Positions 25,705 through 33,736 of a stretch of 64,000 nucleotides of DNA are shown one piece after another. Each line of letters starts with the position of its first letter. Positions within the stretch are counted from its first letter, which is position 1. Below the pieces are notes generated by a model. The model worked only from the letters and a program-made list of their open reading frames with translations. It did not search any database and was not told where the DNA came from. This DNA comes from Sphingomonas_Q fennica_A (GTDB lineage Bacteria > Pseudomonadota > Alphaproteobacteria > Sphingomonadales > Sphingomonadaceae), in contig JAQIJD010000011.1 of assembly GCA_036946415.1 (NCBI GenBank), positions 1-64,000 of the forward strand. The letters run 5' to 3'. Position numbers and translations under genes: made by a program.

Positions 25705-26964
25705 TTAGCTTAAGCCCGCGCCGCCGCCTATCCCCCCGGAAACACGCGTGCCGCCCTTGATCGTGGCGATCACCCGGCCCTGCACCGGCAGCCCGTCGAA
25801 GGGCGTGTTGCCCGCCTGCGCGGCAAGCGCCTCGCTGCGGATCACCCACGGCCGGCCGATGTCGGCGATCACCAGATCGGCCTCCGCCCCCACCGCCAGC
25901 CGCCCCGGCGGCAGCCCCAGCAGATCGGCCGGCGCGGTCGAGAGCATCGCCATCAGCCGCGGCAGCGTCAGCCGCCCGTCGCGCACCAGCGTCAGCGACA
26001 GAACGAGCAGCGTCTCCGCCCCCGCCATCCCCGGCTCGGCATCGGCGAAGGGCAGGCGCTTGGCCTCCGGCCCCTGCGGGTCGTGGCCCGAACAGATCAG
26101 GTCGATCGTCCCGTCCCCGATCGCGGCGAGGCACGCCTGCCGGTCGTCCTCGCAGCGCAGCGGCGGGGAAAGGCGGGCGAAGGTGCGAAAGCCCGTCACG
26201 GCGCTGTCCGCCAGGAACAGATGCGCCGGCGTGATCCCGCACGTCACCGCCACGCCGCGGGCCTTGGCGGCGCGGACGAGGGCGAGGCCGGCGGCGGTCG
26301 TCACCTGCCTTATGTGCAGCCGCGCGCCCGTCTCCTCCGCCAGCATCACGTCGCGCGCGATCGCCATCGCCTCGGCCACCGCCGGCGCGGCGGGCAGGCC
26401 GAGCCGCGTCGCCGTCTCGCCCGCGGTGGCGACGGCGGCCGCCGCCAGCCCCTCGTCCTCGGCGTGGGTGACGACCGGCAGGCCGAGCGCGCCGGCATAG
26501 GCCAGCAGCCGGTGCATCACCCCCGAATCGGCGATCCGCGCCCGCCCCGTCGCCACCGCCGGGGCGCCGGCCGCGCGCATCAGCCCGATCTCGGCCAGTT
26601 CCGTCCCCTCCAGCCCGCGCGTCGCCGCCGCCAGCGGGTGGATCCACGCATCGGGCTTGCCCGCCGCCGCCGCCCGCTGGACGAGCGCCGGATGGTCGAG
26701 CGGCGGCGACTGGTCGGGCATCAGCGCCGCGCGCGTGATCCCGCCCGCGGCGAAGGCCGGCAGGTCGATCGCCGCCACGCCGATATCGACGATGCCGGGC
26801 GCCACCATCGCCCCCTTCGCGTCGATCGTCTCGGCCCCGTCGGGGATGGCGAAGGTGCCGACGGCGGCGATCCGCCGGTCGGCCAGCAGCAGCCCGCCGG
26901 CCGCCTCGGTGCCGGCGACGGGATCGACCAGCCGGCCGTTGAGGATGGCGAGCGGCCGGGTCAT
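25705..26964 (-). CDS. pyrC: Dihydroorotase-like protein, probably non-catalytic
   Basis: This 419-residue protein follows pyrB with a four-base overlap (ATGA) and has the amidohydrolase barrel of dihydroorotase. The HxH metal site normally found after the PGxVD strand is missing: the sequence reads APGIVDIGVAAIDLPAFAAG. The usual TDHAPH motif is replaced by CSGHDPQG. LPVVTHAEDE is retained. In several bacteria such inactive copies (PyrC' or PyrX) are structural partners that stabilise aspartate transcarbamoylase. That is the likely role here, and a catalytic dihydroorotase should then exist elsewhere in the genome. Confidence 0.88.
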   Translation of the reverse strand: MTRPLAILNGRLVDPVAGTEAAGGLLLADRRIAAVGTFAIPDGAETIDAKGAMVAPGIVDIGVAAIDLPAFAAGGITRAALMPDQSPPLDHPALVQRAAAAGKPDAWIHPLAAATRGLEGTELAEIGLMRAAGAPAVATGRARIADSGVMHRLLAYAGALGLPVVTHAEDEGLAAAAVATAGETATRLGLPAAPAVAEAMAIARDVMLAEETGARLHIRQVTTAAGLALVRAAKARGVAVTCGITPAHLFLADSAVTGFRTFARLSPPLRCEDDRQACLAAIGDGTIDLICSGHDPQGPEAKRLPFADAEPGMAGAETLLVLSLTLVRDGRLTLPRLMAMLSTAPADLLGLPPGRLAVGAEADLVIADIGRPWVIRSEALAAQAGNTPFDGLPVQGRVIATIKGGTRVSGGIGGGAGLS

Positions 26965-27908
26965 CCGTTCGCTCCCCGCATCCGCCGCGTCAGCACGTCC
27001 AGACAGGCCATGCGCACCGCCACCCCCATCTCCACCTGTTCGGTGATCGCCGATCGCTGGAGATCGTCCGCCACCGACGAGGCGATCTCGACGCCGCGGT
27101 TCATCGGCCCCGGATGCATCACCAGCACGTCGGCGGCGGCGCCGGCCAGCCGCTCCGGCGTCAGGCCATACAAAGCATGATATTCGCGCAGGGACGGCAC
27201 GAACCCGCCCGCCATCCGCTCGCGCTGGAGGCGCAGCATCATCACCACGTCCGCCCCGGCGATGCCGGCGTCGAAATCGGTGACGGGCGTCACCCCCATC
27301 CGCGCCACCTCGGGCGGCAGCAGCGTCGGCGGGCCGACGACGCGCACGTCGGCGCCGAGAGCGGTCAGCAGCAGTATGTTCGATCGCGCGACGCGGCTGT
27401 GCAGCACGTCTCCGCAGATCGCCACCGTCAGCCCGGCGATCCGCCCCTTGCGGCGGCGGATGGTGAGCGCATCGAGCAGCGCTTGCGTCGGATGCTCGTG
27501 CCGCCCGTCGCCGGCGTTGAGGACCGGGCAGTCGACCTTGTCGGCGATCAGCTGCACCGCGCCCGAGGCATCGTGGCGGATCACGATCACGTCGGCGCGC
27601 ATCGCGTTCAGCGTCATCGCCGTATCGATCAGCGTCTCGCCCTTCTTCACGCTCGATTGCGCGACGCCCATGTTGACGACATCCGCCCCCAGCCGCTTGC
27701 CCGCGATCTCGAACGAGAGGAGCGTGCGCGTACTGTTCTCGAAGAAGGCGTTGATGATGGTGAGCCCACGCAGCCGCTCGTCATGCTTGGTCCGCCCGCG
27801 GTTGACGACGATCCACTGCTCCGCCTCGTCGAGCAGGAACAGGATCTCGTGCGGCTGAAGCCCGTAGATGCCGACGAGGTCGCGGTGCGGAAAAGGCTGG
27901 TTGCTCAT
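26961..27908 (-). CDS. pyrB: Aspartate carbamoyltransferase catalytic subunit
   Basis: This 315-residue enzyme condenses carbamoyl phosphate and aspartate in pyrimidine synthesis. The carbamoyl-phosphate loop appears as FENSTRTLLSFE, the 80s-loop region as QSSVKKGETL, and the active-site stretches as DGRHEHPTQALLD and MHPGPMNRG. The start was set at MSNQPFPHRD; an ATG nine codons upstream is possible. The gene overlaps the inactive dihydroorotase-like gene, which matches class A / PyrC'-type ATCase complexes. The leader lies in a palindromic interspersed element (27923-27984). Confidence 0.95.
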   Translation of the reverse strand: MSNQPFPHRDLVGIYGLQPHEILFLLDEAEQWIVVNRGRTKHDERLRGLTIINAFFENSTRTLLSFEIAGKRLGADVVNMGVAQSSVKKGETLIDTAMTLNAMRADVIVIRHDASGAVQLIADKVDCPVLNAGDGRHEHPTQALLDALTIRRRKGRIAGLTVAICGDVLHSRVARSNILLLTALGADVRVVGPPTLLPPEVARMGVTPVTDFDAGIAGADVVMMLRLQRERMAGGFVPSLREYHALYGLTPERLAGAAADVLVMHPGPMNRGVEIASSVADDLQRSAITEQVEMGVAVRMACLDVLTRRMRGANG

Positions 27909-27922
27909 CGAAGCGCCGCTGT

Positions 27923-27984
27923 AGAGCCTGATCATTGGTGGTGGAAGCGCTTCACGCTTCCGCCGATGCCGTGAATCAGGCTCT
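27923..27984. repeat. Palindromic interspersed element, copy A
   Basis: AGAGCCTGAT (27923-27932) is complementary to ATCAGGCTCT (27975-27984). Inside lies a second perfect stem, GGAAGCG (27943-27949) with CGCTTCC (27955-27961). The same terminal sequence recurs near 30052, 31555 and 31694. It lies in the pyrB leader and could influence its transcription. Confidence 0.7.
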
Positions 27985-28060
27985 TAAAATGGAATTCCTG
28001 GGCTCGGCACCGGGGGACGCGTGGGTACGCGGAACGAAGGGTTAATTCGTAAGTGCGATT

Positions 28061-28471
28061 ATGGCCGGCATGGCCGCATCCCGCCAGCTTCAGGCTCAAC
28101 GACGCGCACTGCGGTGGGCGCAGGGATCGATCTGCGCGGGCTGCGGGGGGCACCTGCCCGCGGCAAAGCGGCTCAAGCGCTTCGATCCGGATTATCCCAC
28201 CTTCGATCACGTCCTTCCCAGAAGTGCCGGTGGTCGTCGCGTGCTCGCCAACGGCCTCCTCAAGCATCAGCGCTGCAATCAGGCGCGCGGGAACCAGCCG
28301 CCTACCGGCTGCGACATGCTGTGGCTGATGCTGGTCACGGGCCGCCTGTCACACCGCCCGGTCAGCCTCAAGCCAATGTTCGCAGGCGGCACGCCCAATC
28401 CCGAATCACTCGCCGTAACGCGCCCTCACCCCACCCCCGCCAGCGCATCGATCGCGCCTTGCAGGATGTAG
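28061..28471 (+). CDS. HNH endonuclease domain protein
   Basis: This 136-residue protein has the HNH nuclease pattern. A first zinc pair is in CAGCGGHLP, the catalytic region is PTFDHVLPRSAGG, and the closing part is NGLLKHQRCNQARGN. Such small HNH proteins cut DNA nonspecifically or serve in phage defence and DNA repair; the specific job is unknown. It may start at 28061 or at the ATG at 28070, and neither has a strong ribosome-binding site. Its 3' end overlaps the convergent ruvX gene by 46 bases. It stands alone, without restriction or toxin partners. Confidence 0.7.
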   Translation: MAGMAASRQLQAQRRALRWAQGSICAGCGGHLPAAKRLKRFDPDYPTFDHVLPRSAGGRRVLANGLLKHQRCNQARGNQPPTGCDMLWLMLVTGRLSHRPVSLKPMFAGGTPNPESLAVTRPHPTPASASIAPCRM

Positions 28472-28890
28472 GCCGCCGCCAGCTTGTCGACCAGTTCGGC
28501 CCGCCGCGCGCGGCTGGCGTCGGCGGCCAGCAGGGTGCGCGTCACCGCCTGGGTCGACCAGCGTTCGTCCCACAGCAGGATCGGCAGGCCGAGGTCGCTC
28601 ACGTTGCGGGCGAAGGCGCGGACGGATTGGGTGCGCGGCGAATCGCTGCCGTCTAGGCTCAGCGGCAGGCCGATCACCAGCCCGCGCACCGATTGCGCCC
28701 CGCAGAAGTCCCGCAAGATCGCCCGGTCGACGGTGAACTTGGCGCGGCGGATCGTCTCGGCCGGGCTGGCGATCGTCCAGCCGGCATCGCACAGCCCAAG
28801 ACCGATCGTCTTCGTCCCCACGTCGAGCCCCGCCAGCCGCCCGCCCTCGGGTAGCGCCGCGGCGAAATCGGCGATGTGTTCGGCGATCAC
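28426..28890 (-). CDS. ruvX: Putative Holliday junction resolvase / pre-16S rRNA nuclease YqgF
   Basis: This 154-residue protein has the RNase-H-like YqgF fold: GLDVGTKTIGLGLCD near the N-terminus, GLVIGLPLSLDGSD in the middle, and LWDERWSTQAVTRTL before the C-terminal helices. Members process the 5' end of 16S rRNA and may resolve recombination junctions. The start overlaps the stop of the upstream DUF3089-type gene by four bases. Confidence 0.93.
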   Translation of the reverse strand: MIAEHIADFAAALPEGGRLAGLDVGTKTIGLGLCDAGWTIASPAETIRRAKFTVDRAILRDFCGAQSVRGLVIGLPLSLDGSDSPRTQSVRAFARNVSDLGLPILLWDERWSTQAVTRTLLAADASRARRAELVDKLAAAYILQGAIDALAGVG

Positions 28891-29999
28891 CGGCCGGCGA
28901 ACGCGGCGGTGCGGGCGGCGGCGTCGGCGCGCACGTTCGCCCAGAACAGCATATAGTCGAAGACGTGATAGTTGCGCCCCGGCAGGACGTAGCTGTCATA
29001 GCCCTCCGGCGGTTCGCCGATCAGCAGCAGACCGTCCGCCCCGCAGCGCGCCGGCACCCGCCCCGGCACCAGCCGCGCCGCCTTAAGCCCGCCTTCCGCC
29101 ACCAGCGATCCGCGATTGGCGGCGGCGGGGGCGGCCGTATCGGGCGTGCCGGTCAGCGGATTGGTGCAGAGCACGCGCGTGCCGCCGCGCGGCCGCCCGG
29201 TCAGCCCGCGGCTGGCGGCGAACAGATCAGTCACGAGATGCGCGTCGGCCGGCTCGGCGAAGCTCTGCCACGAAAGGATGCAGCCCGCCTGCGCCGGCCC
29301 CGCGCACGCCGGCAGGCCGAGCGCGGGCAGGTCCGCCTCGATCGAGATCGGCCAGCCGACGACGTACGCCGCCACGATCCGCCGCGCGATAGGCCGCCCC
29401 GCCACCTTCTCCTTCAGCAGCCGCATCAGGTGCAGCGCCCCCTGGCTGTGCCCGGCGAGCAGGATCGGCCGGTCGGGCGCCACCTGGCCCAGAAACGCAT
29501 CGAAGGCGCGCGCCACGTCGCCATAGGCGAAATCGAGCGCCTGCCCCGCGCTCGCCGAACCGGAGAGGAACGCCCCGATCGTCGCCTGCCGGTAGAGCGG
29601 CGCCCAAACGTCGCCGGCGGCGGTGAAGACGCTCCCCTGGCTCGCCGCGAACAGCCGCAACCGCTCCAGCGCCTGCGTGTCGTCCAGCGGCGCGTTCCAC
29701 CGGTCGCGCCCCAGATAGGTCGTCGGCGGGATATAGAAGACCGCCGCCGGCCGCCTGAGCGCGGGCGTCACCCCGGCGGGCAGGTAATGCGTCGGATCGT
29801 CCGCCAGCCCCGGCCGCGCCAGCCATGCCGCGGGCCGCGCATAATCGGGCGCGCCCGCCGCCGGCGGTGCTGCGAACGGCACGGAGGGTACGAAGGCGAC
29901 GCGCAGCAACCGGTCCTGGAACAGGTTCCAGCCGATCGCCGCCAGCAGCACCAGCACGACGAGCGCTGCGACGGCATAGAGGAAACGGCGTGCCCACAT
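28887..29999 (-). CDS. DUF3089-type membrane-anchored alpha/beta hydrolase
   Basis: This 370-residue protein starts MWARRFLYAVAALVVLVLLA, a single membrane anchor. It contains AVFYIPPTTYLGRDRWNAPL and the nucleophile elbow ILLAGHSQGALHLMRLL, with a later region typical of DUF3089 proteins (VVGWPISIEADLPALGLPAC). The fold indicates a periplasm-facing esterase or lipase of unknown substrate. It lies downstream of alr in the leftward run and is coupled to ruvX. Confidence 0.85.
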   Translation of the reverse strand: MWARRFLYAVAALVVLVLLAAIGWNLFQDRLLRVAFVPSVPFAAPPAAGAPDYARPAAWLARPGLADDPTHYLPAGVTPALRRPAAVFYIPPTTYLGRDRWNAPLDDTQALERLRLFAASQGSVFTAAGDVWAPLYRQATIGAFLSGSASAGQALDFAYGDVARAFDAFLGQVAPDRPILLAGHSQGALHLMRLLKEKVAGRPIARRIVAAYVVGWPISIEADLPALGLPACAGPAQAGCILSWQSFAEPADAHLVTDLFAASRGLTGRPRGGTRVLCTNPLTGTPDTAAPAAANRGSLVAEGGLKAARLVPGRVPARCGADGLLLIGEPPEGYDSYVLPGRNYHVFDYMLFWANVRADAAARTAAFAGR

Positions 30000-30051
30000 G
30001 GCGACCTCGACGAACAGACGCGAGCACCGGGGCGGGCCGCTGCCCCCGTGC

Positions 30052-30064
30052 CTAGAGCCTGATC
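30052..30064. repeat. Terminal sequence of palindromic element, copy B
   Basis: CTAGAGCCTGATC is identical to the outer arm of the element at 31555-31694. No matching right arm is visible nearby, so this is a half copy between the DUF3089-type gene and alr. Confidence 0.5.
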
Positions 30065-30126
30065 GTCGATCGCGGAAGCAGGCGATGTCCGTCAGGCGCC
30101 CGGATCGGGTCGGGGCGCGCGCCGCA

Positions 30127-31263
30127 TCACGAAGCGCCGTCGGCGGGCGCCGCACCGTCCGCTCCGTCGCCACGATAGCGGCGGGCATAGCGCGGGCCTG
30201 CCCTCGTCAATATCTCATAGGCGATCGTCCCGGCCTCCGCCGCCACCGCATCCAGCGGCCGGTCCGGCCCGATCAGCTGCACCGGGAAATCGCCCGCCAG
30301 CGCCGTGCCGTCCACGTCCGTCACGTCCAGCGTCATGCTGTCCATCGACACGCGGCCGACGATCGGCACCCGCCGCCCGCCGATCGCCACCGCGCCGACA
30401 TTGCCGAGCGCCCGCGGCCACCCGTCGGCATAGCCGACGCCAACGGTCGCGATGCGCGACGGTCGCGCCGCCACCCAGTCCAGCCCATAGCCCACGCCCG
30501 TGCCCGCGCCGACGTCGCGCAGCTGCACGATCCGCGCCTCCAGCGTCACCACCCCGCGCATCGGGTTCGGCCCCGCCTGCGGCGCGCCGCCGTAGAGTGC
30601 GATGCCGGGGCGGACCAGATCGTGTGCCAGCCCCCCCAGCAGCACCCCGCCCGAATTGGCGAGCGAGCGCGGCACGCCCGGAAACGCCGCCGCCACCTGC
30701 GCGAAGCGCGCCGCCTGCGCGGCGTTGGCGGCCGCCCCCGGCACGTCGGCCGCGGCGAGATGGCTCATCAGCAGCAACGGGTTCAACGCGGCCATCCGCC
30801 GCGCATCGCCGGCCAGCGCCAGCGCATCGCCCGGCGACAGGCCGAGGCGGGACATGCCGCTGTCGATCTGGATCGCCGCCGCCCGGCCCGGCGCCGCCGC
30901 CGCCCAGTCCGCCACCTGCTCTACCGAATTGAGCACCGGTATCGCCCCGATCGCCGCCGCCCGGCCCTCCGCCCCGCGCACCAGCCCGTTCAGCACGAAC
31001 AGCCGCGCCTCCGCCGCGAGCGCGGGGGCGAGGGCGATCGCCTCGTCCAGCGTCGCCACGAAGAAGTCACGGCAGCCCTCGCGCGCCAGCACCGCCGCAA
31101 TCCGCTCGGCGCCGAGGCCATAGCCGTCCGCCTTCACCACCCCACCCACCGCGGCGGGCGCGGCGCGGGCCGCGATCAGCCGATAATTGGCGGCGACGGC
31201 GGCGAGGTCGATCGTCAGCCGCGCGGCGGCGATCGCCTCCGCAGGCGGCGGGGGGCAGGCCAT
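30127..31263 (-). CDS. alr: Alanine racemase
   Basis: This 378-residue fold-III PLP enzyme makes D-alanine for peptidoglycan. The PLP lysine lies in VGGVVKADGYGLGAERIA. The conserved middle segment is MSHLAAAD, and the SMD motif close to the catalytic Tyr region appears as VGRVSMDSMTLDV. The gene starts at ATG with a short extra N-terminus. A small membrane-protein gene lies seven bases upstream in the same direction. Confidence 0.95.
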   Translation of the reverse strand: MACPPPPAEAIAAARLTIDLAAVAANYRLIAARAAPAAVGGVVKADGYGLGAERIAAVLAREGCRDFFVATLDEAIALAPALAAEARLFVLNGLVRGAEGRAAAIGAIPVLNSVEQVADWAAAAPGRAAAIQIDSGMSRLGLSPGDALALAGDARRMAALNPLLLMSHLAAADVPGAAANAAQAARFAQVAAAFPGVPRSLANSGGVLLGGLAHDLVRPGIALYGGAPQAGPNPMRGVVTLEARIVQLRDVGAGTGVGYGLDWVAARPSRIATVGVGYADGWPRALGNVGAVAIGGRRVPIVGRVSMDSMTLDVTDVDGTALAGDFPVQLIGPDRPLDAVAAEAGTIAYEILTRAGPRYARRYRGDGADGAAPADGAS

Positions 31264-31270
31264 CGCCCGG

Positions 31271-31492
31271 TCAGAAGATGCCGTGGCCCAGCATCAGCCG
31301 GAGGCCGCCCACCACCAGCAGCACGAGGTTGAACGTCCGCCCGCTCCGCCGGCTGGAAAGGTGGCCGAACAGCGCGCCCAGCGCCGGCAGCGGCAGGATC
31401 AGCCACAGCGCCCAGCCGAAGAAGGGCAGGAAGGCGAAGAAGATCAGCGGCGCGGCGAACAGGCCGATCACGATCGAGACGAGGTTGAGCAT
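31271..31492 (-). CDS. Small hypothetical two-segment membrane protein
   Basis: This 73-residue protein starts MLNLVSIVIGLFAAPLIFFA and has two or three hydrophobic segments, with a basic stretch SSRRSGRTF between them. It does not match a family I know. It ends seven bases before alr and is probably co-transcribed with it. The function is unknown. Confidence 0.65.
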   Translation of the reverse strand: MLNLVSIVIGLFAAPLIFFAFLPFFGWALWLILPLPALGALFGHLSSRRSGRTFNLVLLVVGGLRLMLGHGIF

Positions 31493-31554
31493 GGCGCCAA
31501 TGTCGTCCCCCGCCGCCCCGCGCGCAAGCCCCTCCCCAAGCGGTGCGGCCGCGG

Positions 31555-31694
31555 CTAGAGCCTGATCCACTGACGTGGATGCGGCACCGGCCCGCTCTCC
31601 CGCCGGACCTCCCAGTCAGGATACGGTGTGGGAGGTCGGGTGGGGGAGCGGGCCGGTGCCGCCCCTGATCCGGCCGTGCCGGATCAGGCTCTAG
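31555..31694. repeat. Large palindromic interspersed element, copy C
   Basis: The outer arms CTAGAGCCTGATCC (31555-31568) and GGATCAGGCTCTAG (31681-31694) are perfect complements. An inner 17-base arm, GCGGCACCGGCCCGCTC (31581-31597), pairs with 31646-31662. A third stem is GACCTCCCA (31606-31614) with TGGGAGGTC (31629-31637). An 11-base-pair hairpin occupies the right end (31664-31688). The right end abuts the AGGAGG ribosome site of tlyA. Copies occur near 27.9, 30.1 and 44.3 kb. Confidence 0.85.
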
Positions 31695-31704
31695 GAGGCC
31701 GGCC

Positions 31705-32475
31705 ATGCCGAAGATGCGTGCCGATCAGTTGCTCGTCGATCGCGGCCTCGCCGAAAGCCGGGCGCGCGCGCAGGCGCTGATCCTCGCCGGGCTGGTCTTC
31801 GCGGGCGATCGCAAGGTGGAGAAGGCCGGCCAGCCCCTCGCCGAAGACGCCGCCCTCGCCGTCAAGGGGCGCGACCATCCCTGGGTGTCGCGCGGCGGCA
31901 TCAAGCTCGATCATGCGCTCCGCCACTTCGCCATCGATCCCAGCGGGCTGACCGCACTCGACGTCGGCGCGTCGACCGGCGGCTTCACCGACGTGCTGTT
32001 GCAGGCGGGGGCCACGAAGGTGTTCGCGGTCGATGTCGGCACCAACCAGCTCGCCTGGTCGCTGCGGCAGGACGCGCGCGTCGTCGTCCACGAACGCACC
32101 AACGCCCGCGCGCTGACGGCGGCCGAGATCCCCGATCCGATCGACCTGCTCGTCTGCGACGCCAGCTTCATCGCCCTGTCGAAGGTGCTGGCCGCCGCGG
32201 TCGGCTTCGTCGTGCCCGGCGGGCGCGCCGTCGTGCTGGTGAAGCCGCAGTTCGAGGCGGGGCGCGGCGAGGTCGGCAAGGGCGGCGTCGTCCGCGATCC
32301 CGCCGTCCACGCCCGCGTCTGCGGGGACGTGGCCGACTGGTTCGCCGGCCTCGGCTGGCGGGTCGACGGCATCGAACCCAGCCCCATCACCGGCCCCGAG
32401 GGCAATGTCGAATTCCTGCTCGCCGCCACGGCGCCCGCCCGCGACTTGCAAGCGGCGCCCTTATCCCCCACCTGA
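31705..32475 (+). CDS. tlyA: TlyA-family rRNA methyltransferase / hemolysin-like protein
   Basis: This 256-residue protein combines an S4 RNA-binding domain (MRADQLLVDRGLAESRARAQ, about residues 4-65) with an FtsJ-type methyltransferase domain (SRGGIKLDHAL, LDVGASTGGFTDVLLQAGA, VDVG, VCDASFI, VLVKPQFEAG). Related proteins 2'-O-methylate ribosomal RNA; the hemolysin name is historical. The start has a perfect AGGAGG eight bases upstream, fused to the end of palindromic element C. It begins a rightward run with ubiK and the YbjN-type gene. Confidence 0.93.
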   Translation: MPKMRADQLLVDRGLAESRARAQALILAGLVFAGDRKVEKAGQPLAEDAALAVKGRDHPWVSRGGIKLDHALRHFAIDPSGLTALDVGASTGGFTDVLLQAGATKVFAVDVGTNQLAWSLRQDARVVVHERTNARALTAAEIPDPIDLLVCDASFIALSKVLAAAVGFVVPGGRAVVLVKPQFEAGRGEVGKGGVVRDPAVHARVCGDVADWFAGLGWRVDGIEPSPITGPEGNVEFLLAATAPARDLQAAPLSPT

Positions 32476-32499
32476 GGGGCGTCCCCGAGGAGCCTTCAG

Positions 32500-32793
32500 A
32501 TGCAGACCGAGAACCGCCTGTTCGACGATTTCGCCAAGATGCTGAACGGCGTCGCCGGCACCGTGGCGGGCATGGGCCGCGAGGCCGAGGCGAGCTTCCG
32601 CGAAAAGTCGCGCGAATGGATCGGCGGGCTGGATTTCGTCAGCCGTGACGAGTTCGAGGCGGTCAAGGCGATGGCCGCCGCCGCCCGCGACGAGGCCGAT
32701 GCGCTCCGCCGCCGGCTCGATGCGCTGGAAGGCAAGGCGGCCGCCGATGCTGCCGCGCCGACCACGGACAACCCGCCCCCGCCGCTTTCCTGA
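32500..32793 (+). CDS. ubiK: Ubiquinone biosynthesis accessory factor UbiK
   Basis: This 97-residue protein has an amphipathic N-terminal half (NRLFDDFAKMLNGVAGTVAG) followed by a coiled coil (EFEAVKAMAAAARDEADALR, RRRLDALEGK). This is the BMFP/YqiC layout. UbiK associates with UbiJ and membranes to help late ubiquinone hydroxylations. The short Pro-rich tail is variable. It is 24 bases after tlyA. Confidence 0.88.
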   Translation: MQTENRLFDDFAKMLNGVAGTVAGMGREAEASFREKSREWIGGLDFVSRDEFEAVKAMAAAARDEADALRRRLDALEGKAAADAAAPTTDNPPPPLS

Positions 32794-32884
32794 TCGGCGG
32801 GAGACGTCCGATTCGGATCAGATGTGAGGCATCAATCCACAACTTATTGACGCCCGCCGCCGTCACCCGCTTGCGACCGCCGCG

Positions 32885-33430
32885 ATGCTCCCCCAAGACC
32901 GGCGCATGGCTGGATCGCGCATGATGATCGACGAAGGCGGCGGCAACCGCGATGGCGGTGCCGCCATCGACATGCTCGAGATGTATTGCGAGGCGCACGG
33001 TTGGGCGCACGAGCGCCTGTCGGAGGACGAGATCGTCGCCCACCGGCAGGGCAGCTGGACGCAATATGAGCTGCGCGGCGTCTGGCGGGAGGAGGATAAC
33101 GTCCTCCAGTTCCTCGCCCTCCCCGACGTGCGCGTCGCCAAGGACCGGCGCGCCGCGATGTACGAGACGCTGGGCCTCATCAACGAGCAATTGTGGATGG
33201 GCCATTTCGAGATGTGGTCCTCCTCCGGCATCCTCGTCTTCCGCCACGCCGCGCTGCTCGACGCGCGCGAAGAAGGCGCGATCGGCATCGACCAGATCGA
33301 GACGCTCGTGGAAGCCGCGATCGACGAGTGCGAGCGCTTCTACCCCGTCTTCCAGTTCGTCCTGTGGGGGGACAAGACACCCGCCGAGGCGATCGCCGCG
33401 GCGATGATCGAGACGATGGGCGAAGCGTGA
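32885..33430 (+). CDS. YbjN domain-containing protein
   Basis: The YbjN core starts around IDMLEMYCEAHGW and includes GSWTQYELRGVWREEDNVLQ, FLALPDVRVAKDRRAAMYET and WMGHFEMWSSSG. Length is 181 residues with the first ATG; starts at 32906 or 32921 are equally possible because none has a good ribosome site. YbjN proteins are chaperone-like (type III chaperone fold) and their task in alphaproteobacteria is unclear. The last codons overlap the sequence that is repeated downstream. Confidence 0.82.
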   Translation: MLPQDRRMAGSRMMIDEGGGNRDGGAAIDMLEMYCEAHGWAHERLSEDEIVAHRQGSWTQYELRGVWREEDNVLQFLALPDVRVAKDRRAAMYETLGLINEQLWMGHFEMWSSSGILVFRHAALLDAREEGAIGIDQIETLVEAAIDECERFYPVFQFVLWGDKTPAEAIAAAMIETMGEA

Positions 33431-33736
33431 GCGGGGCGGGGCGCGAGGCCGGCCCGATAGGTCGTCGGCCGCGCCGCCTGGACGATTGGCGAGGCGTGAG
33501 CCGGGCAAGGCGCGATGCAAGCCCGATATGTCGCCGGCTGCGTCGCCCCGGCGATGGGCGAGGCGTGAGCGGGGACGAGGCGTGACCGGGGCGAGGCAAG
33601 ATGCAAACCCGATATGTCGTCGGCCGCGTCGCCTGGACGACGGGCGAGGCGTGCGGGGACGAGGCATGACCGGGGCGAGGCGCGATGCAGGCCCGATATG
33701 TCGTCGGCCGCGCCGCCTGATGGGCGGCACGGCCTG
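33431..33736. repeat. Degenerate tandem repeat array
   Basis: The gap between the YbjN gene and proC contains four similar units of about 69-86 bases. Each carries CCCGATA (starting at 33453, 33522, 33608 and 33692), then GTCGCCGGCTGC-like bases, and the block GGCGAGGCGTGA. That block resembles the last codons of the YbjN gene (GGCGAAGCGTGA). No protein-coding signal is seen. Confidence 0.75.

Noticed and set aside
24304..25713. Long plus-strand frame opposite the SPOR gene
   Set aside because: It is antisense to the Ala/Pro-rich linker and consists of Gly/Arg runs; it has no family motifs.
27923..31694. Insertion sequence bounded by AGAGCCTGATC repeats
   Set aside because: No transposase lies between or near the copies; the motifs are short palindromes in separate intergenic gaps.
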